A stretch of 64,000 nt of DNA from Roseibium sp. Sym1 (GTDB lineage Bacteria > Pseudomonadota > Alphaproteobacteria > Rhizobiales > Stappiaceae): assembly GCF_027359675.1 (NCBI RefSeq), contig NZ_CP114786.1:3322501-3386500 (forward strand). The letters run 5' to 3'. Each line of letters starts with the position of its first letter. Within the stretch, counting starts at the first letter, position 1. The translations under genes were made by a program, and so were the position numbers. The notes beneath the pieces are model-generated. The model was not told where the DNA came from, did no database searches, and was given only the letters and a program-made list of their open reading frames with translations. Of the stretch, positions 45,158 to 53,406 are shown in pieces.

Positions 45158-45239
45158 GGAAACCGGCCCTGCAGGGCACAACAGACGACAGCGCCGCCGG
45201 AAATTGAACGGTCGGCGCAGGTGAGGAACGGCAAGCGGA

Positions 45240-47426
45240 ATGTCGGACACGGCAGCAGGCGGACAAGGCGGACCAGGCGCCCCGGAAGGGAGCGCTCCTG
45301 AACAGCAGGCGACGGCTCCACAGGCCGGCGCCGGCCTGTCCGGCCTGCCCAGCATGCAGGAGCTGATCGATACGCTGCGCAAGGGCGATATCGGCCTTGC
45401 GACCGGTATTCTGGTGATCCTGACCCTGCTGATCCTGCCGATGCCGCCGGTGATGCTGGACACGTTCCTGGCAGTGTCGATCATTTTCTCGGTCATGATC
45501 CTGATGACCGGGCTGTTCATCCAGAAACCGCTGGAATTCTCGTCCTTCCCGACGGTTCTGCTGATCGCGACCATGCTGAGGCTCGGTCTCAACATCGCCT
45601 CGACGCGCCTGATCCTGTCCAATGGCCACGAAGGCACGGCGGCTGCCGGCAACGTCATCCAGTCCTTCGGCAACCTTGTCATGGGCGGCAATTTCGTCAT
45701 CGGGATCATTGTCTTCGCGATCCTGGTGATCGTGAACTTCGTCGTCATCACCAAGGGTTCCGGCCGTATTGCCGAAGTGGCGGCCCGCTTCACCCTGGAT
45801 GCCATGCCGGGCAAGCAGATGGCGATCGACGCCGATCTCTCCGCAGGCCTGATCGATGAGGCCGAGGCCAAGTCGCGGCGCAAGGCGCTGGAGGACGAAA
45901 GTTCCTTTTTCGGAGCGATGGACGGTGCCTCGAAATTCGTGCGCGGCGATGCCATCGCCGGCCTGCTGATCACCTTCATCAACATTCTCGGCGGCATTTT
46001 CATCGGCGTTGCCCAGATGGAGCTGTCCTTCTCGGAAGCGGCCAACAACTACACGCTGCTGACGATCGGCGACGGTCTGGTTTCCCAGATCCCGGCCCTG
46101 ATCGTGTCGACCGCAGCCGGCCTGCTGGTCTCCAAGGCGGGGGTTCACGGCGCCGCCGACAAGGCGCTGGCCAGCCAGTTCACCGGCTACCCGAAAGCGC
46201 TCGGCATGTCCGCGGTGGTGATGGTCATCCTGGCCCTGCTGCCGGGCATGCCGATGATCCCCTTCTTCGCCCTGGCGGGCCTCGCGGGCTATCTGGCCTA
46301 CAAGGTGAGCTCGACCAAGAAACAGGAGAAGGCCAAGGCCGCGCAGGTCAAGGCGATCGAGGCCGCGCCGAAGCCGCCGCCGGAGCCGCCGATCACGGAT
46401 GCGCTGAAAATGGACGAGCTGCGGATCGAGCTCGGCTACGCGCTGCTGCCGCTGATCAACGGCAAGGCCACCAGCGAGGGAGATGTCCTGACGGAGCAGA
46501 TCAAGGCCCTGCGCCGCCAGGTCGCCGGCGACATGGGCGTGATCATGCCGCCCGTGCGCATCCTCGACAATATCCAGCTCGGCGCCAACGACTACGTCAT
46601 CAAGGTCAAGGAGGTCGAGGCCGGGCGCGGTGTGCTCTATCCGAACCATTTCATGGTGATGGATCCGGCCGGTGGACAGGTGAAACTGCCGGGCACGCAC
46701 ACGACCGAACCGACCTTCGGCCTGCCGGCCACCTGGGTCGAGGCCCAGTACCGCGAGGATGCTTCCTTGCGCGGCTATACCGTGGTCGATCCGGCCACGG
46801 TCCTGTCGACCCACCTGACGGAAACCATCAAGGCCAATATCAGCGAGCTTCTGACCTATGGCGACGTCCAGAAGCTGCTGAAGGAACTGCAGGGCGAACA
46901 GGCCAAGCTGGTGGAAGACCTGATCCCGTCGCAGATCACCGTTTCCGGCGTCCAGCGGGTGCTGCAGACCCTGCTCAACGAGCGTATCTCGGTGCGCGAC
47001 CTGGGCACCATCCTGGAAGGCGTTTCGGAAGCCACGGGCATGACCCGCAACACCGACACCATCGCCGAACACGTACGCACGCGCCTTGGCCGCCAGATCT
47101 GCGCGGCCAACCTGTCACCCGGCGGCTACCTGCCGCTGATCGCCTTGTCGCCGCAATGGGAACAGGCCTTCCTGGAGGCAATTGTCGGTGAAGGCGACGA
47201 CCGCCAACTTGCGATGCAGCCGAGCAAGCTGCAGGAATTCGTCGGCCGCGTGCGCGACTCCTTCGAGGAGGCGGCCCAGCAGGGTGAGGTGCCGGTGCTG
47301 CTGACCTCGCCGCAGACACGGCCCTTCGTGCGCTCCATCGTCGAGCGGTTCCGGGCGCACACCACCATCATGAGCCAGGCGGAAGTCCATCCGCGCATCA
47401 AGCTGAAGACGATCGGATCGATCTGA
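45240..47426 (+). CDS. flhA: flagellar biosynthesis protein FlhA
   Basis: This 728-aa protein has eight predicted TM helices in the first ~350 residues (ILVILTLLILPMPPVMLDT and others), the FHIPEP landmark region (RIAEVAARFTLDAMPGKQMAIDADLSAG), and a cytoplasmic domain with NTYVIK-like segments and LISELLTYGDVQKLLKEL. FlhA forms the export gate. An extended N-terminal 40 residues are Gly/Ala/Pro-rich. Confidence 0.95.
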   Translation: MSDTAAGGQGGPGAPEGSAPEQQATAPQAGAGLSGLPSMQELIDTLRKGDIGLATGILVILTLLILPMPPVMLDTFLAVSIIFSVMILMTGLFIQKPLEFSSFPTVLLIATMLRLGLNIASTRLILSNGHEGTAAAGNVIQSFGNLVMGGNFVIGIIVFAILVIVNFVVITKGSGRIAEVAARFTLDAMPGKQMAIDADLSAGLIDEAEAKSRRKALEDESSFFGAMDGASKFVRGDAIAGLLITFINILGGIFIGVAQMELSFSEAANNYTLLTIGDGLVSQIPALIVSTAAGLLVSKAGVHGAADKALASQFTGYPKALGMSAVVMVILALLPGMPMIPFFALAGLAGYLAYKVSSTKKQEKAKAAQVKAIEAAPKPPPEPPITDALKMDELRIELGYALLPLINGKATSEGDVLTEQIKALRRQVAGDMGVIMPPVRILDNIQLGANDYVIKVKEVEAGRGVLYPNHFMVMDPAGGQVKLPGTHTTEPTFGLPATWVEAQYREDASLRGYTVVDPATVLSTHLTETIKANISELLTYGDVQKLLKELQGEQAKLVEDLIPSQITVSGVQRVLQTLLNERISVRDLGTILEGVSEATGMTRNTDTIAEHVRTRLGRQICAANLSPGGYLPLIALSPQWEQAFLEAIVGEGDDRQLAMQPSKLQEFVGRVRDSFEEAAQQGEVPVLLTSPQTRPFVRSIVERFRAHTTIMSQAEVHPRIKLKTIGSI

Positions 47427-47463
47427 GGCAGACGTTTCGCCGTTGGTCAGGAGGAGCGTGCGC

Positions 47464-47739
47464 TCAGACGACCACGTTGATCCGGGCCATGGCCGCGGTC
47501 TGGTTGCCGTAATGCCCGAGCCGTCCCTGGTTCTGCAAGACGAACAGGGTGTTGGCCTGCGAAGCCTGTGTGTTGACCACCTGCATGGTATAGGCCAGCG
47601 CGTTCAGCTTATCCAGGCGCTTGGCCGACGCCTGCCGGCGCTTGGTCCATGCCTTGTTGTAATCCGACCAGGAGGGCTTTCGTTGTGAGCGGAAGCGGCT
47701 ATAGGTGTCCCTGTGGACATAATTCCCAATTTTCGCCAT
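47464..47739 (-). CDS. 91-aa conserved protein, twin paralogue A, unknown
   Basis: The product is exactly 91 residues and clearly homologous to the next gene: both begin with (M)x(K)xGNYVxRD...RF.SQRK.(S/T)WSDYNKAW.KRRQAS and end with NTQASQANTxFVxQNQGRxGxYxNQTAAMARIN. The C-terminal half is Gln/Asn/Ala-rich and helical. Both genes are on minus, convergent with flhA. Only a degraded CtrA-type site is seen upstream (GGTTAACG in the 47760-47820 region, other half altered). I do not recognise the family; a small flagellum- or cell-cycle-linked protein is inferred. Confidence 0.75.
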   Translation of the reverse strand: MAKIGNYVHRDTYSRFRSQRKPSWSDYNKAWTKRRQASAKRLDKLNALAYTMQVVNTQASQANTLFVLQNQGRLGHYGNQTAAMARINVVV

Positions 47740-47864
47740 GTGAGCGCCTTTTCAAAAGACTGCGCCAGCATAGCGCCCGTAAGTATGACCAAACGGTTAA
47801 CGGGGTGTCCGGATCCGAGAAATTTTAACGCTAGGGAAGGTGGCGATGATCCTGCGGGCGGTTT

Positions 47865-48140
47865 TCACACCAGAACGTTGATGCGCGCCATCGCGGCCGT
47901 CTGGTTGGCATAGGCACCGACCCGGCCCTGGTTCTGCATCACGAACACAGTGTTGGCCTGTGAGGCCTGCACGCCGATGGTGTTGAAAGTGCTCGCAAGA
48001 TTGCGCAGTTCCTGCATTTTCTGCGCCGAGGCCTGACGCCGCTTGGCCCAGGCCTTGTTGTAGTCGGACCAGGTCGATTTCCGCTGCGAGCTGAAGCGTT
48101 TGTGGTAGTCGCGCTGGACGTAGTTTCCGACTTTTGGCAT
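47865..48140 (-). CDS. 91-aa conserved protein, twin paralogue B, CtrA-box linked
   Basis: The frame starts at ATG 48140 (MPKVGNYVQRDYHKRF); the reading frame is open further upstream but that part is not conserved with the twin. It is the same length and about two-thirds identical to the first copy. A perfect CtrA box lies 45 bp upstream, so it is a likely CtrA-regulated gene at the end of the flagellar cluster. No family is recognised. Confidence 0.78.
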   Translation of the reverse strand: MPKVGNYVQRDYHKRFSSQRKSTWSDYNKAWAKRRQASAQKMQELRNLASTFNTIGVQASQANTVFVMQNQGRVGAYANQTAAMARINVLV

Positions 48141-48184
48141 GGCTGCATCTTTCCTGGATACGGATCCAGTCTCCCAAATCGTGG

Positions 48185-48200
48185 TTAACAGGCCGTTAAC
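48185..48200 (-). promoter_or_regulatory. CtrA box upstream of the 91-aa gene
   Basis: TTAA-CAGGCCG-TTAAC (48185-48200) matches the TTAA-N7-TTAAC consensus exactly. It is 45 bp upstream of the 48140 start codon, within the expected promoter region. Confidence 0.75.
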
Positions 48201-48287
48201 CATCCGCAATACGCCATTCGCCCCTTGGTGTGGTGGCGTGCGGCTGCTATGGCCCTTCCCAGGCAATTCGAGAATGGAGAAACAAGG

Positions 48288-48896
48288 GTGACACAGGTGC
48301 TTAATCTGGATGGCTATACAGAGGTTCCGAACGGGAAAATCGCCTTCGTTGTCACCTATCTTGAAATGCTGCAAGCGCCGGAAAAACCGCTGGCACCGCC
48401 GCGCAGCGACGTCTCGCTGGAACGCTGGACGGATCCGGATGTCGCGGCATACCGCAAGCTGTTCCGGGAGATCGGCGAGGACTGGATCTGGTTCAGCCGC
48501 CTGGAGCAGGACGAAGCCGTTCTGGCGAAGACCTTGAGCGAGCCGGCGCGCGAACTGTTCCTGCCGATGAAGGACGGCAAGCCTGTCGGCACTCTGGAAC
48601 TGGACTATGCCAACCCGGAAGAGCCCGTCGTTGCCTATTTCGGACTGGTGCCGGGGGCCATCGGCGGTGGGTTGGGCCGCTGGCTGATGGGGCAGGCGGT
48701 GGACATGGCCTGGGCCCGGCCTGAGACCAAGCGCCTGTGGCTGCACACCTGCACCGGCGACAGCCCGCAGGCGATCCACTTCTACCAGTCCTGCGGCTTC
48801 AAACCGTATAAACGCGCCATCGAGGTGGCCGACGACCCGCGGCTGAAGGGGCTTCTTGGCCGGGACCGGGCACCGCATGTGCCGGTGATCGGGTAA
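48288..48896 (+). CDS. GNAT-family acetyltransferase
   Basis: The GTG at 48288 is chosen because GGAG lies 11 bp upstream and the longer frame adds a non-conserved leader. The 202-aa product has the GNAT core: VGTLELDYANPEEPVVAYFGLVPGAIGGGLGRWLMGQA (acetyl-CoA binding), and the terminal HFYQSCGFKPYKR. The substrate is not predictable. Confidence 0.78.
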   Translation: MTQVLNLDGYTEVPNGKIAFVVTYLEMLQAPEKPLAPPRSDVSLERWTDPDVAAYRKLFREIGEDWIWFSRLEQDEAVLAKTLSEPARELFLPMKDGKPVGTLELDYANPEEPVVAYFGLVPGAIGGGLGRWLMGQAVDMAWARPETKRLWLHTCTGDSPQAIHFYQSCGFKPYKRAIEVADDPRLKGLLGRDRAPHVPVIG

Positions 48897-48930
48897 GTCG
48901 CGAAGCGACAGCGTTGCCTCGACACCTGAC

Positions 48931-49040
48931 GTCATCCTCAGGAGCTTGGCGCAGACAGGCGTCTCGAAGGAGGGACCGCTTGTCCTGAAGTGTGCGGCCG
49001 CTCCTTCGAGACGCCGCTTTGCGGCTGCTCGGGATGACGT
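48931..49040. repeat. intergenic inverted repeat, family A
   Basis: GTCATCCTCAGGAGC...GTCTCGAAGGAG (48931-48972) and CTCCTTCGAGACGC...GGGATGAC (49001-49038) are mutually inverted. The same family (CCTTCGAGAC...CCTCAGGATGACG) recurs at 55295-55411. These look like REP/BIME-type palindromic units common in rhizobial-type genomes. Confidence 0.6.
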
Positions 49041-49125
49041 TGGTGGGGGCAGCAGCCTTCCGACCTTGGTCTCATCGCCGAGCTGATCGTGCATGGCTCA
49101 AGCGGTTCGGCAAGGACGGTCCGGA

Positions 49126-50232
49126 TCAGGCACTCATCTTGACCCGTTCCGGAAACGCGTCGGCTATCGATTTGCGGTTGGCTTCGAGAACGCCGCGTTC
49201 GGTGATCAGGCCGGTGACGAGGCGGGCCGGGGTGACGTCGAAGGCCGGGTTGCCGACCTCGGAGCCCTCGGCGACGATCTCGATGGTTTCGATGGCGCCG
49301 TCCGCCGTGCGGCCGGTCATGTGGCTGACTTCCTCGCCGCCGCGCTCCTCGATCGGGATCTCCCTGACGCCGTCGGACAAGGAGAAGTCTATGGTCGGCG
49401 AAGGCAAGGCAACGTAGAAGGGCACGTTGTTGTCCCTGGCGGCGAGCGCTTTTAGGTAAGTGCCGATCTTGTTGCAGACATCGCCGGTGGCCGTGGTGCG
49501 GTCGGTGCCGGTGATGACGATGTCGACCTCGCCATGCTGCATCAGGTGGCCGCCGGCATTGTCGACGACGACGGTGTGCGGCACGCCGTGATGGCCGAGT
49601 TCCCAGGCGGTTAGGAAGGCGCCCTGGTTGCGCGGGCGGGTCTCGTCGACCCAGACATGGACCGGGATGCCGCCGTCATGGGACATGTAGATCGGCGCCG
49701 TGGCCGTGCCCCAGTCGACCGTTGCCAGCCAGCCGGCATTGCAATGGGTCAGGATGTTGACCGGTTCGCCGTCGCGTTTCAGGCGGGCGATCGCGGCGAT
49801 CAGCTCCATGCCGTGCATGCCGATGGACATGTTGATGGCGATGTCCTCGTCGCAGATGTCGTTGGCAAGGGCAAAGGCCGCCGCCTCACGGTTTTCCGGC
49901 GGGACCTGCATGAGCGACTTGCGGGCCTTGTCGAGGGCCCAGTGCAGGTTGACCGCCGTCGGGCGGGTTTCCAGCAAGACGGAGCAGGCGGCATGCAGGC
50001 TGGCATCGGAGGGATCGGCGCGCATGGCCAGCGCCACGCCATAGGCGGCGGTTGCCCCGATCAGCGGGGCACCGCGCACCTGCATGACGCGGATCGCGTG
50101 GGCCGCGTCCTCCATCGTGTGCAGTTTTGCGATCTCGAAGACATGGGGAAACTTGGTCTGGTCGATGATTTCCACCGAACCGCCATCCTCCGCGAGCCAG
50201 ATCGTGCGATATTTCTTGCCGTCCACATTCAT
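49126..50232 (-). CDS. mtnA: methylthioribose-1-phosphate isomerase
   Basis: This 368-aa protein has the MtnA/eIF2B-like fold and motifs: [80 protein letters not shown]. It isomerises S-methyl-5-thioribose-1-phosphate to the ribulose form in methionine salvage. It is monocistronic here and divergent from the small membrane protein gene at 50459. Confidence 0.93.
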   Translation of the reverse strand: MNVDGKKYRTIWLAEDGGSVEIIDQTKFPHVFEIAKLHTMEDAAHAIRVMQVRGAPLIGATAAYGVALAMRADPSDASLHAACSVLLETRPTAVNLHWALDKARKSLMQVPPENREAAAFALANDICDEDIAINMSIGMHGMELIAAIARLKRDGEPVNILTHCNAGWLATVDWGTATAPIYMSHDGGIPVHVWVDETRPRNQGAFLTAWELGHHGVPHTVVVDNAGGHLMQHGEVDIVITGTDRTTATGDVCNKIGTYLKALAARDNNVPFYVALPSPTIDFSLSDGVREIPIEERGGEEVSHMTGRTADGAIETIEIVAEGSEVGNPAFDVTPARLVTGLITERGVLEANRKSIADAFPERVKMSA

Positions 50233-50328
50233 GATCAGGTCTCCCGGAAAAGCGCGACTTGTTTTGCATAACCCATGATCAGGGGGCGAGGCCAGTGCCG
50301 CCTTGCTGGCCTCAGGGTAAAAAAAGCC

Positions 50329-50449
50329 TTAATCTTCGTTAACCATGTCGGGATCGCCGGTGGATAGCGGGTGAAGTTGAGACCCGCGCCTGTTCCGCCC
50401 CGGCAAGAGTCGGTTAAGACTCTATTGACCAAGTGAGTGAAACGGAGTC
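50329..50449 (+). promoter_or_regulatory. candidate cell-cycle promoter with CcrM sites
   Basis: There are three GANTC sites (50407-50411, 50418-50422, 50445-50449); the first two lie in the inverted repeat AGAGTC-GGTTAA-GACTCT (50406-50423). A near-CtrA box with N6 spacing (TTAATCTTCGTTAACC, 50329-50344) lies upstream. The spacing is not canonical, so CtrA binding is a guess. Confidence 0.4.
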
Positions 50450-50458
50450 GGGCGCCTC

Positions 50459-51040
50459 ATGTCTGAAATGCAGGATAACGTTGTCCCCCACACCCGCATG
50501 CGTTCCCTGCGCGATGCGATCCGCAAGGTTCAGCTCGGAGAGGTCGAGCGCTCGGATGTGGTGGTGGAACTCCAGGATACCGAGCGGGCGCGTCTCGACA
50601 TGCTCGCGGACGAACTCAAGGACGTCTTCAAGGAGATCCCGGAAGAGGACGACCAGTTTTCCCTCCAGATCATTTCCGGATCGACTCCGCGCCTGTGGAT
50701 CGACGCCACCAGCCATGTCGCCGTCGGCGGCGACCGGCGCACCTACCGGTTCCTGAAGGATACGCGGCTCGGGCGCGTGGTCATCCTGGAAACGGCCAAT
50801 ATCGACGACATGGCGGACTGCCTGACCGAATACATCGCCGAGCGTGTGCTGGAACGGGAAAAGGCGCTGGAAGGAGACTGGCTCAACAACCGGCTGCGCC
50901 AGGTGGCTCTCGACAGCCAGGTTGTCCGCGTCCGCGAAAACCGCACGCCCTGGCTGGCGGTCACGGGCGCGTTCGGCATCGGCCTTGCCCTGGGGATCGT
51001 CGGCCTGGTCGCCTTCGCCTGGTTCGCCAACCCGCTTTAA
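50459..51040 (+). CDS. conserved C-tail-anchored membrane protein, unknown
   Basis: This 193-aa protein is soluble for residues 1-165 (RSLRDAIRKVQLGEVERSDVVVELQDTERARLDMLADELK) with a C-terminal TM helix (WLAVTGAFGIGLALGIVGLVAFAWF). It is a typical alphaproteobacterial conserved hypothetical; its role is unknown. The start ATG is well placed after the GANTC-rich promoter. Confidence 0.75.
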   Translation: MSEMQDNVVPHTRMRSLRDAIRKVQLGEVERSDVVVELQDTERARLDMLADELKDVFKEIPEEDDQFSLQIISGSTPRLWIDATSHVAVGGDRRTYRFLKDTRLGRVVILETANIDDMADCLTEYIAERVLEREKALEGDWLNNRLRQVALDSQVVRVRENRTPWLAVTGAFGIGLALGIVGLVAFAWFANPL

Positions 51041-51065
51041 CCAACTGAATTTTCCAGCACCCGAA

Positions 51066-51217
51066 TGTCACCCCGGACAAGCGGAGCGCAGATCCGGGGA
51101 CCACTCTCAGTGCAGCTTGCTGAAGCGGTGGACGGGGTCTTGGGCAGTGCGCGCCTTTTTTCCAACGCTCTGGAAGTGAGTGGACCCCGGGTCTCGTTTC
51201 ACGCGCACGGGGTGACA
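51066..51217. repeat. intergenic inverted repeat, family B
   Basis: TGTCACCCCGGACAAG...CCGGGGACCACTC (51066-51106) and GAGTGGACCCCGGG...CGGGGTGACA (51178-51217) are mutually inverted, sharing the ends TGTCACCCCG and the CCACTC border. It is a second family of dispersed palindromic units. Confidence 0.55.
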
Positions 51218-51297
51218 CCGATTTTTTATCGGTTGTCGCAAAAAATCATTTGGCTGACATCAGAAGCACACTAGGGCTGGGAAACCGGGTTGCCGGC

Positions 51298-52221
51298 TCA
51301 CATCGGAACTTTAACATCCCGCTCCGCCAGAAGCTTCACAGGCTCATTCGGCTCCTGGAAGCCGTGTTCCTCCATGCGGCAGGTCCAGCTGTCATTGGAC
51401 TTTTCGATCCTGAACAGGTTGTAGCGGGCGGCCGGCTTCTTGCCGCCCGGCGCGCTTGTGGCGGAAGGCACGCCGACCACGGGGACCGGACCGTCGGGCC
51501 CTTCGATGCTTTCGAAACTGTCGATATGGGTGTGCCCGTGCAGGATCAGCTCGGCGCCGGCGCGTTTGACGACCGCGCGCACCCGCGACGCGTCGGAGAG
51601 GCGTTTGTGCCAGTGCGTGGCGTGCTTGAAAGGGGGGTGGTGCAGCATCACCACCCGGAACAGGCCTTCGCCGCCGAGGTCTTCCAGAACCGCCCTTAGC
51701 CGCTTGCTCTGCGCGCTGCCGACCCGGCCGGTGGCGAACCAGGGCGCGCTTGCGCGGCCGGTGGTGACGCCAACCAGGGCAATGTCGCCGCGCTTGCGGA
51801 CATAGGGAAAGGTGGCTTCGGATTTGGTGCCGACCGTCGGGGCCTCCTCGGCGCCGTCGCCGCACATATAGGGCCACCAGGCCGCGCGCGCCCGGCGCAC
51901 AGCCCCTGGCACATAGGCGTCGTGGTTTCCCGGAACCACGGAGACGTTTTGCGGTTCGCCGACCTCTTCCAGCCAGGTACGTGCCCCGGCGATTTCCAGC
52001 GGCAGGGCGATGTTGACCAGATCGCCGGTGACGGCGATGTGGTCCGGCGCCTTTGCACGCATGTCCTCGACAAGCTGTTCCAGATAATTGGCCCCCATGA
52101 TCTTGGAGCGGTTTCGCTGCCAGTTGAGATAGCCGAGCAGGCGCTTTGAAAACAGCTGCAGGAGCTTCGGATCAGGCAGGGGACCGAGATGGGGATCGGA
52201 GATATGCGCAAGAGTGAACAT
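51298..52221 (-). CDS. calcineurin-like metallophosphoesterase
   Basis: The start at ATG 52221 (MFTLAHISDPHLGP) is chosen; the upstream extension is Arg/Pro-rich and not conserved. The 307-aa product has the metal motifs DxH (ISDPHL), GD (TGDLVN), GNHD (VPGNHDAY), H (LHHPPF) and GHTH (LHGHTHID), as in Icc/CpdA-type phosphodiesterases. The substrate is unknown. Confidence 0.85.
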   Translation of the reverse strand: MFTLAHISDPHLGPLPDPKLLQLFSKRLLGYLNWQRNRSKIMGANYLEQLVEDMRAKAPDHIAVTGDLVNIALPLEIAGARTWLEEVGEPQNVSVVPGNHDAYVPGAVRRARAAWWPYMCGDGAEEAPTVGTKSEATFPYVRKRGDIALVGVTTGRASAPWFATGRVGSAQSKRLRAVLEDLGGEGLFRVVMLHHPPFKHATHWHKRLSDASRVRAVVKRAGAELILHGHTHIDSFESIEGPDGPVPVVGVPSATSAPGGKKPAARYNLFRIEKSNDSWTCRMEEHGFQEPNEPVKLLAERDVKVPM

Positions 52222-52319
52222 GCCCGTTGATAGGCAGGTTCCCGTCGCCGCGCAATCCGTTCGTGCCGCTTGCGGCGATTTCCCGCCGGGACCGCGTTGG
52301 GGACGGTGCAAAATGCAAA

Positions 52320-52351
52320 GGGCGCCGCGTTCGAAAACGCAGCGCCCTTTT
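52320..52351. terminator. bidirectional hairpin terminator
   Basis: GGGCGCCGCGTT, CGAA, AACGCAGCGCCC form a strong stem (52320-52347), flanked by AAA on one side and TTTT on the other. It can end the minus-strand small gene at 52370. Confidence 0.75.
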
Positions 52352-52369
52352 GCGGGGGATCTGTGCGGG

Positions 52370-52483
52370 TTACTTGACCTGCTTGACCGTCTTTGCAGCC
52401 TTCGGGGCTTTTTGCGAGCGGTTGTCCGCGGAGCGCGTGGTTTCGCGCAACGTCGCGCCAACAACATTTACAAATCCGAACAT
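52370..52483 (-). CDS. tiny 37-aa basic protein
   Basis: Sequence: a short hydrophobic start (MFGFVNVVGATL) then a Lys-rich tail (KAPKAAKTVKQVK). GGAGAAGG, a strong Shine-Dalgarno, lies 6 bp before the ATG. It is followed by the terminator at 52320, which supports a real gene. Unknown function. Confidence 0.5.
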   Translation of the reverse strand: MFGFVNVVGATLRETTRSADNRSQKAPKAAKTVKQVK

Positions 52484-52515
52484 TTTGCCTTCTCCGTTCA
52501 GATCCTTCGCCGGCC

Positions 52516-52635
52516 TTAGTTGGTCGGGAACGTGATCAGGGTTGCCGCGACACGCGGGTTGGTCAGGTCGAGGGCGGGCTTCCACTGGTAGTGGCTACGG
52601 TTGCGGCGGCGTTTGCCGAAAAGTGCGTTCAACAT
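52516..52635 (-). CDS. tiny 39-aa protein
   Basis: The product begins MLNALFGKRRRNRSHY and ends TLITFPTN. A ribosome-site-like AAGGAAAA is just upstream of the ATG at 52635; an in-frame ATG at 52650 is an alternative. It precedes the 37-aa gene on the same strand, so the two may be co-transcribed. Unknown function. Confidence 0.45.
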   Translation of the reverse strand: MLNALFGKRRRNRSHYQWKPALDLTNPRVAATLITFPTN

Positions 52636-52815
52636 GGTGTTTTCCTTCATAAGCGGCGGGCTGGCCACGGAGGCTGCCTTCGAAATCATCTTGTTGCACG
52701 GTATATAGGCAGGCGATGCCCAAAGGAGGAGCGTTATTAATACGGGGCTGCCCTGCGGGGATTGCATGGGTTAATAAAGGCTTAGCCACAGTTCGCGCCG
52801 GGTATCTTACGGATT

Positions 52816-53298
52816 ATGTTGAAGTTATTGTCGTTCCTGCCCAAGCCCTGGACACGCCGCCTGATTCAGCAGGCTGGTCTCGTCCGCAATCCCTACACGC
52901 TCGGCGTCCGCGTGATCGTGGAAGACGGTGCCAAAAGGGTGCTGCTGGTGCGGCACAGTTATCTCTCCGGCTGGTATCTGCCGGGCGGTGGTGTGGACCG
53001 GGGCGAGACTATGGTCGAAGCGGCGCGGCGCGAGGTTCTGGAGGAGGCGGGTGTTGCCGCAAGCGCGCCGCCGCGGTTGCTCAATGTCTATCTCAACGAG
53101 GAAGCCACGGGCCGCGACCATGTCGGCCTGTTTCACCTGGAAAGCTGGGTCGAGGCGGACACCTTCCTGAGGCCGAATGCGGAGATTGTCGAGGCGGCCT
53201 TTTTCGAAAGCCATGCCATGCCGGACGAGCTCAGCAAGGCGACGGCCCGGCGGCTGGCCGAATTCCGGTCCGGGGCGTTTCCGACGGACAGGTGGTGA
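52816..53298 (+). CDS. Nudix hydrolase
   Basis: This 160-aa protein has the Nudix box G-x5-E-x7-REVLEEAGV (in GGGVDRGETMVEAARREVLEEAGV; quoted in parts), near residues 57-80. It hydrolyses a nucleoside diphosphate-linked substrate that cannot be predicted from sequence. Monocistronic, with a start ATG preceded by AT-rich sequence. Confidence 0.85.
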   Translation: MLKLLSFLPKPWTRRLIQQAGLVRNPYTLGVRVIVEDGAKRVLLVRHSYLSGWYLPGGGVDRGETMVEAARREVLEEAGVAASAPPRLLNVYLNEEATGRDHVGLFHLESWVEADTFLRPNAEIVEAAFFESHAMPDELSKATARRLAEFRSGAFPTDRW

Positions 53299-53406
53299 GG
53301 AGCCAGCACGGCTTTTCCATCGTCACCCGGCTCGCGCTGCGCCCGGCCGGGGTGACGTTGGAAAACGAGGTTCGGTACCTGGCGGCCGTCGCGTTTTGAC
53401 TTCCGC

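Larger units (their letters stand above)
52222..52815. other. region with two tiny genes; otherwise no larger gene
   Basis: Apart from the two small genes (52370-52483 and 52516-52635) and the terminator at 52320-52347 I see no supported gene here. Confidence 0.4.

Noticed and set aside
45123..47072. Long minus-strand frame of 649 codons over flhA
   Set aside because: It is a His/Arg/Asp/Gln-rich shadow of the clearly coding flhA frame.
48141..49094. Upstream extension of the 91-aa gene to about 400 codons
   Set aside because: The extension is not conserved with the twin and overlaps the acetyltransferase gene; the ATG at 48140 gives an exact match to its paralogue.
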